A DNA stretch of 64,000 nucleotides from Oscillospiraceae bacterium. Lineage in GTDB: Bacteria > Bacillota > Clostridia > Oscillospirales > Oscillospiraceae. Shown piece by piece: positions 62,995-64,000 of the stretch. Both the position numbers and the translations under genes were made by a program. Where the stretch lies: positions 682,001 to 746,000 of the forward strand of contig AP025583.1 in assembly GCA_022846095.1 (NCBI GenBank), read 5' to 3'. The number at the start of each line of letters is the position of its first letter. Position 1 is the first letter of the stretch. The notes beneath the pieces are model-generated. The model was not told where the DNA came from. It saw only the letters and a list, made by a program, of their open reading frames with translations, and did no database searches.

Positions 62995-64000
62995 TTACTG
63001 CTTGCTGATGGCGCCAAAGCGGCAGTGGTCCATACACGCGCCGCACTTGATGCATTTGGTCTGGTTGATGATGTGGGGGGCGCGCACCGCCCCGGCGATG
63101 GCCCCCGTGGGGCAGCCCCTGGCGCACAGGGTGCAGCCCTTGCACTTGGAGGGGTCCACGATGAACTGGATCAGGGCCTTGCACACCCCGGCGGGGCAGC
63201 GCTTCTCGATCACGTGGGCCTCGTACTCGTCCCGGAAGTGGTGCAGGGTGGAGAGCACCGGGTTGGGGGCGGTCTGCCCCAGGCCGCACAGGGCGCTGTT
63301 TTTGATGTGCTCGCACAGCTCCTCGATGGTGTCCAGATCCTCCGGCTCGCCGTTGCCCTCGGTGATCCGGGTGAGCAGGTCCAGCAGGCGCTTGGTGCCG
63401 ATGCGGCAGGGGGAGCACTTGCCGCAGGACTCGTCCACCACGAACTCCAGGAAGAATTTCGCGATGTCCACCATGCAGTTGTCCTCGTCCATGACGATGA
63501 GGCCCCCCGAGCCCATCATGGAGCCGATGGCGGCCAGGGACTCGTAGTCGATGGGGGTGTCGATGAGGCTGGCGGGGATACAGCCGCCGGAGGGGCCGCC
63601 GGTCTGGGCGGCCTTGAACTTCTTGCCCCCGGGCACGCCGCCGCCGATCTCCTCCACGATGGTGCGCAGGGTGGTGCCCATGGGGATCTCCACAAGGCCC
63701 GTGTTGGTGATCTTGCCGCCCAGGGCGAAGACCTTGGTGCCCTTGCTCTTCTCCGTGCCGATGGCGGCGAACGCCTCCCACCCGTGGGTGAGGATCCAGG
63801 TGATGTTGGCGTAGGTCTCCACGTTATTGAGCAGGGTGGGCCGCTGCCACAGGCCCTTGACGGCGGGGAAGGGGGGCCGGGTGCGGGGCTCGCCCCGGTG
63901 GCCCTCGATGGAGGTCATGAGGGCGGTCTCCTCGCCGCAGACGAAGGCCCCCGCGCCCAGGCGGAGCTCCAGGTCGAAGTCGAAGCCGGAGTCCAGAATA
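62995..64000 (-). CDS. NuoF-like NADH-binding subunit of the hydrogenase, 5' end outside window
   Basis: The frame is open to the window edge, with sense before the ATG at 63918 ([16 protein letters not shown]), so only the C-terminal 335 residues are visible. They include the NuoF [4Fe-4S] site [10 protein letters not shown], the [16 protein letters not shown]-domain segment, a SLBB-like region and two C-terminal ferredoxin sites, [15 protein letters not shown] and [11 protein letters not shown], typical of HydB/HndC. It oxidises or reduces NAD(H) through FMN and passes electrons to the hydrogenase. The upstream part probably includes a [2Fe-2S] domain, and a HydC-type gene may follow beyond the window. 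Confidence 0.93.
   Translation of the reverse strand, partial: ILDSGFDFDLELRLGAGAFVCGEETALMTSIEGHRGEPRTRPPFPAVKGLWQRPTLLNNVETYANITWILTHGWEAFAAIGTEKSKGTKVFALGGKITNTGLVEIPMGTTLRTIVEEIGGGVPGGKKFKAAQTGGPSGGCIPASLIDTPIDYESLAAIGSMMGSGGLIVMDEDNCMVDIAKFFLEFVVDESCGKCSPCRIGTKRLLDLLTRITEGNGEPEDLDTIEELCEHIKNSALCGLGQTAPNPVLSTLHHFRDEYEAHVIEKRCPAGVCKALIQFIVDPSKCKGCTLCARGCPTGAIAGAVRAPHIINQTKCIKCGACMDHCRFGAISKQ

Overview
The window reads as chromosome of a high-G+C, anaerobic, gut-type Clostridia. An Oscillospiraceae member close to Flavonifractor, Pseudoflavonifractor or Lawsonibacter is my inference; no 16S gene is present. Pointers are strong AGGAGG ribosome sites with many TTG and GTG starts, S-layer-homology proteins, a group A [FeFe]-hydrogenase with a NuoF-like partner, the murA - YycJ-type hydrolase - rlmH - phosphosugar mutase order, TnpV/serine-recombinase debris, and several families of short palindromic repeats typical of gut Firmicutes.

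Layout. 1-1.7 kb: end of a YkvI-like transporter, then an XRE-cupin regulator. 1.9-8.0 kb: MacA-like adaptor, MacB-type ATPase and permease, and a large SLH protein, apparently one operon. 8.2-13.8 kb: housekeeping genes (murA, metallo-hydrolase, rlmH, two small paralogues, phosphosugar mutase). 14.0-28.8 kb: a compact PBSX-type phage-like element with terminase, portal, protease, decoration protein, capsid, connectors, contractile sheath and tube, baseplate and holin. It has no integrase, repressor or replication gene, no tape measure of normal size, no tail fibre and no lysin. 28.9-33.9 kb: minus-strand cell-surface and HAAS-domain proteins under a PadR regulator with a near-perfect 45-bp palindromic operator, then DUF6434, DUF3795 and D-2-hydroxyacid dehydrogenase genes. 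34.0-38.1 kb: ECF sigma factor, anti-sigma-like protein and several secreted proteins, including an AT-rich island. 38.2-45 kb: pyruvate carboxylase, recG with an in-frame repeat insertion, a GNAT and a C_GCAxxG_C_C protein. 45.4-48.2 kb: remnant of a serine-recombinase transposon with tnpV. 48.2-52.6 kb: HxlR regulator, flavin reductase-like protein, class II UvrA-like ABC protein, orphan response regulator. 53.1-55.0 kb: a second ECF sigma/anti-sigma pair. 55.1-61.1 kb: mutY, thymidine kinase, radical SAM activase-like protein, MATE exporter, two small proteins, glycosyltransferase. 61.2-64 kb: [FeFe]-hydrogenase and the 3' part of its NuoF-like diaphorase.

The most interesting object is the phage-like element. 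Its order closely follows B. subtilis PBSX, a phage-like particle known to package host DNA. It keeps the packaging, head, contractile-tail and holin genes while lacking mobility functions, and its small terminase lacks the N-terminal DNA-binding domain. These traits fit a domesticated DNA-packaging particle of the gene-transfer-agent kind; a decaying prophage is the main alternative. Structured repeats sit directly behind its terminase, portal and sheath stop codons, twice together with a duplicated 3' end of the upstream gene, and a related repeat sits in frame inside recG.
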